From positions 1 to 25,663 of the forward strand of contig JAIESJ010000139.1 in the NCBI GenBank assembly GCA_019746155.1: DNA of 25,663 nt, written 5' to 3'. Positions 23,589-25,663 of the stretch are shown here, in pieces. The position numbers were made by a program, and so were the translations under genes. How positions within the stretch are numbered: position 1 is the first letter of the stretch; every line of letters starts with the position of its first letter. The DNA comes from Burkholderiales bacterium. GTDB taxonomy: Bacteria; Pseudomonadota; Gammaproteobacteria; Burkholderiales; SG8-41. Under the pieces are notes generated by a model. That model was not told where the DNA came from. It ran no database searches and was given only the letters and a program-made list of their open reading frames with translations.

Positions 23589-25124
23589 ATGGCTTTTGAA
23601 GAGCTTCTTGCAGAATACGAAGCGCGGCGCCAAAAGGCGCTGGCCATGGGCGGCCCAGAGAAGCTCGCGCGCCGCAAGGCCGAAGGGCTTTTGAACGCGC
23701 GCGAGCGGATCGATTACCTGGTGGACAAGGACAGCTTTATCGAATCGGGGCTGTTCAGTACGTCTGCGGTCTATGAAAAGGACCGGGAGAAGACGCCAGC
23801 GGACGGCAAAATCGCAGGTTATGCGCGGATCCACGGGCGCGAGATCGCTGTCATTTCCAACGATTTTACGGTGATGGGCGCTTCCAGCAGCGCCACCAAC
23901 GGCAAGAAGATCGCGCAGATGAAGCGCGTCGCCACCCAGCGCGGCCTGCCGATCGTATTCCTGGGAGAATCCTCCGGCGCGCGCATGCCCGATACCATGG
24001 GATCCCGGGGCATGGGTTCGATGCTCGGCAACGATCCCACCCAATACCAGCGGATGCGGGAAACCCCGTGGGCGGGCGCCGTGCTCGGTTACTGCTACGG
24101 GTCTTCGACCTGGTACACCGGGTTTTCCGATTTCAGCGTCATGCGCAAGGGCGCCATCATGGCGGTGTCGAGCCCGCGCTTGGCCGAGTTGGCGATCAAG
24201 GAAAAAGTCGACCCCGAGGAAATCGGGGGTTGGCGCCTGCACGCGGAAACCACCGGGTTGATCGACATGGTGGTGGATACCGACGAAGAAGCGCTCGACG
24301 CCATCAAGACTTTCCTGAGCTACATGCCGAGCCACTGCAACGAGGCGCCCCCGGAATATCCGGTGACGCCGGGTTCGGGCGAAGGCATGGACAAAATTCT
24401 CGACATCCTGCCACCCACCCGCACCCAGGTTTACGACGTGCGCAAGATCATCAGGACCATCGTCGATCGCGACAGCTATTTCGAGATCAAGGCGCGCTTC
24501 GGCAAGGTCGCCGTCACGGCTTTGGCGCGGCTTGACGGCAAGACGGTCGGGATCATCGCGAATAATCCCCTGTTCAAGGGCGGAGCGCTGGACACCGATG
24601 CCTGTGAAAAGATCACCGGGTTTATCGTCCTGTGCGACTCTTTCAACATTCCCATCATCATGCTTGTCGATACGCCCGGGTTCATCATCGGCGCCGACGC
24701 CGAGCGCAAGCGCGCTCCCGGCAAGATCATGAACTTCATGGGGGCGTTGTCGCTGGTGACGGTGCCCAAGATTTCCGTAGTGCTGCGCAAGAGCTACGGT
24801 CAAGCCTATCTCAACATGGGCGGAGGGAGAAATTCGGATGAAATGGCAGTGTGGCCGACCGCGGAAATCAGCTTCATGGACCCGAACTTTGCGGTGACGA
24901 TCGTGCATGGGCTGGAACCGGGCGATCCGGGATTTGAAGACGCGCTGGCGCAGATGCAGCGCGACAGCAACGTGTGGGACATCGCATCGATCTATGCGGC
25001 GCAGTCGGTGATCCGGCCGCAGGATACGCGCGATTACCTGATCCGCATGCTGCAGGTGCACCGCCTGCGGCTCACCAACGGCGTGGGGCAGCACCTGATG
25101 CGCACCTGGCCGACAACTTATTGA
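23589..25124 (+). CDS. Acyl-CoA carboxylase, carboxyltransferase subunit
   Basis: From the preferred ATG at 23589 (GAGGG nearby) the protein has 511 residues; an ATG at 23565 would add eight without a ribosome site. It has the two crotonase-like halves of biotin-dependent carboxyltransferases. The N half has LNARERIDYLVD, GESSGARMPD and the GGWRLHAETTGLID block. The C half has FGKVAVTALARLDGKTVGII, GGALDTDACEKI and IIMLVDTPGF then GADAERKRAPGKIM. Both oxyanion glycine loops look intact. The subunit transfers CO2 from carboxybiotin to an acyl-CoA. Relatives act on propionyl-, methylcrotonyl- or geranyl-CoA, and the substrate here cannot be told. A biotin carboxylase follows after 15 bp. Confidence 0.93.
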   Translation: MAFEELLAEYEARRQKALAMGGPEKLARRKAEGLLNARERIDYLVDKDSFIESGLFSTSAVYEKDREKTPADGKIAGYARIHGREIAVISNDFTVMGASSSATNGKKIAQMKRVATQRGLPIVFLGESSGARMPDTMGSRGMGSMLGNDPTQYQRMRETPWAGAVLGYCYGSSTWYTGFSDFSVMRKGAIMAVSSPRLAELAIKEKVDPEEIGGWRLHAETTGLIDMVVDTDEEALDAIKTFLSYMPSHCNEAPPEYPVTPGSGEGMDKILDILPPTRTQVYDVRKIIRTIVDRDSYFEIKARFGKVAVTALARLDGKTVGIIANNPLFKGGALDTDACEKITGFIVLCDSFNIPIIMLVDTPGFIIGADAERKRAPGKIMNFMGALSLVTVPKISVVLRKSYGQAYLNMGGGRNSDEMAVWPTAEISFMDPNFAVTIVHGLEPGDPGFEDALAQMQRDSNVWDIASIYAAQSVIRPQDTRDYLIRMLQVHRLRLTNGVGQHLMRTWPTTY

Positions 25125-25139
25125 GAGGAATGGCGGAGG

Positions 25140-25663
25140 ATGTTTAACAAAGTCGTTGTCGCCAACCGGGGCGCCGTCGCCGCCCGGGTGCTCCGTGCCC
25201 TGCGCGCACTGAGCATCCGATCGGTGGCGGTGTATTCGGAAGCCGATGCCGGCGCGCCTTACCTGGAGAAGGCCGACGAGACTTTTGCCATCGGCGCGGC
25301 GCCGGCGCGGGAAAGCTACCTTAATCAGGATGCGTTGGTGAAAGTGATACGCGAATCGCGGGCCGACGGACTGCATCCCGGTTACGGGTTTCTCGCCGAG
25401 AATACCGAGTTCGCCGCACGCGTCGAAAGCACGGGTGCGCGATTCATCGGCCCCGCGCCCTACTGGATCGACGCCATGGGCCACAAGACCCGGGCGCGGG
25501 ACCTTGCGGCGAAGCATGGCCTGCCGGTGGGCAGCGGGTCGGGTGTTCTGTCCGGGGACCAGGGGGAGATTCTGGCCGCGGCCAGATCGATCGGATTCCC
25601 GGTTCTGGTGAAGCCCGCGGCTGGAGGCGGCGGCATCGGCATGATTTCAGCCAGAGACGAGAA
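25140..25663 (+). CDS. Biotin carboxylase subunit, 3' end outside the window
   Basis: The frame opens at the ATG at 25140, with GAGAGGA about 10 bases upstream, and runs to the edge (174 codons). It shows the biotin carboxylase N-terminal domain (FNKVVVANRG, residues 2-11), DGLHPGYGFLAEN near 76-88, and the ATP-grasp glycine loop KPAAGGGGIGM near 158-168. The usual NRGEIA reads NRGAVA, an unusual change of the glutamate. It should carboxylate biotin with ATP and bicarbonate and pass it to the carboxyltransferase. Whether a biotin carrier domain is fused at its C-terminus is not visible. An overlapping five-codon frame (ATG at 25130) ends at the true start and could assist coupling. Confidence 0.93.
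   Translation, partial: MFNKVVVANRGAVAARVLRALRALSIRSVAVYSEADAGAPYLEKADETFAIGAAPARESYLNQDALVKVIRESRADGLHPGYGFLAENTEFAARVESTGARFIGPAPYWIDAMGHKTRARDLAAKHGLPVGSGSGVLSGDQGEILAAARSIGFPVLVKPAAGGGGIGMISARDE

Noticed and set aside
23574..25517. 647-codon open frame on the minus strand
   Set aside because: It mirrors the carboxyltransferase and biotin carboxylase genes, is rich in His/Arg/Gly as antisense GC-rich frames are, and resembles no family.

Overview
The window is GC-rich bacterial chromosome. YccA, BioB, the CheW/MCP style, the acyl-CoA carboxylase genes and the codon use all suggest a betaproteobacterium (Rhodocyclales/Nitrosomonadales-like). That assignment is an inference from protein flavour; there is no rRNA or other marker gene here. 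About half of the window is intact operons. The other half is worn DNA holding gene fragments and insertion-sequence remains. Several frameshifts lie at or near homopolymers, so some could be sequencing errors.

Layout. 1-1631 (minus strand): chemotaxis genes, namely a receptor cut by the window edge, a fragment of a branched-chain amino-acid-type binding protein coupled to it by an ATGA overlap, and a CheW that has lost its middle in frame. 1886-2587 (minus): a yccA-like BI-1 family membrane protein with a clear terminator. 2803-2890: tRNA-Ser(UGA). 2953-4312: a decayed IS256-family element with recognisable terminal inverted repeats. 4313-5130: unassigned sequence, then a broken protoglobin (globin-coupled sensor) remnant.

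5153-16514 (plus): the centrepiece, a Wsp-like chemosensory operon. Its order is cheW, cheR with TPRs, cheW with an N-terminal helical extension, a truncated receptor, a CHASE3 receptor, a cheA-REC hybrid, cheB, and a REC-GAF-GAF-GGDEF-EAL protein. In the Pseudomonas Wsp system the output protein WspR is a diguanylate cyclase. Here the terminal gene has a destroyed GGDEF motif and an intact-looking EAL domain, so the pathway would be expected to destroy c-di-GMP. The receptor gene lies between the second cheW and cheA rather than at the head of the operon, and the head holds the dead globin sensor.

16696-17463: a 40-aa membrane microprotein, then debris of an alpha/beta hydrolase joined to the N-terminal end of an IS1634/IS4-like transposase. 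17467-19139: a hipBA toxin-antitoxin operon with two palindromic operators around a good promoter. 19140-20622: an IS110-family transposase 5' half that collides head-on with a frameshifted, truncated bioB. 20690-21106: an inverted-repeat spacer and the C-terminal stub of a MaoC-like hydratase.

21378-25663 (plus): a GntR/FCD regulator with a sigma70-type promoter overlapped by a TGGTACCA palindrome, a family III CoA-transferase, an acyl-CoA carboxylase carboxyltransferase subunit, and a biotin carboxylase that runs off the window. Together these suggest activation of a carboxylic acid to its CoA thioester followed by biotin-dependent carboxylation. The substrate cannot be read from the sequence.
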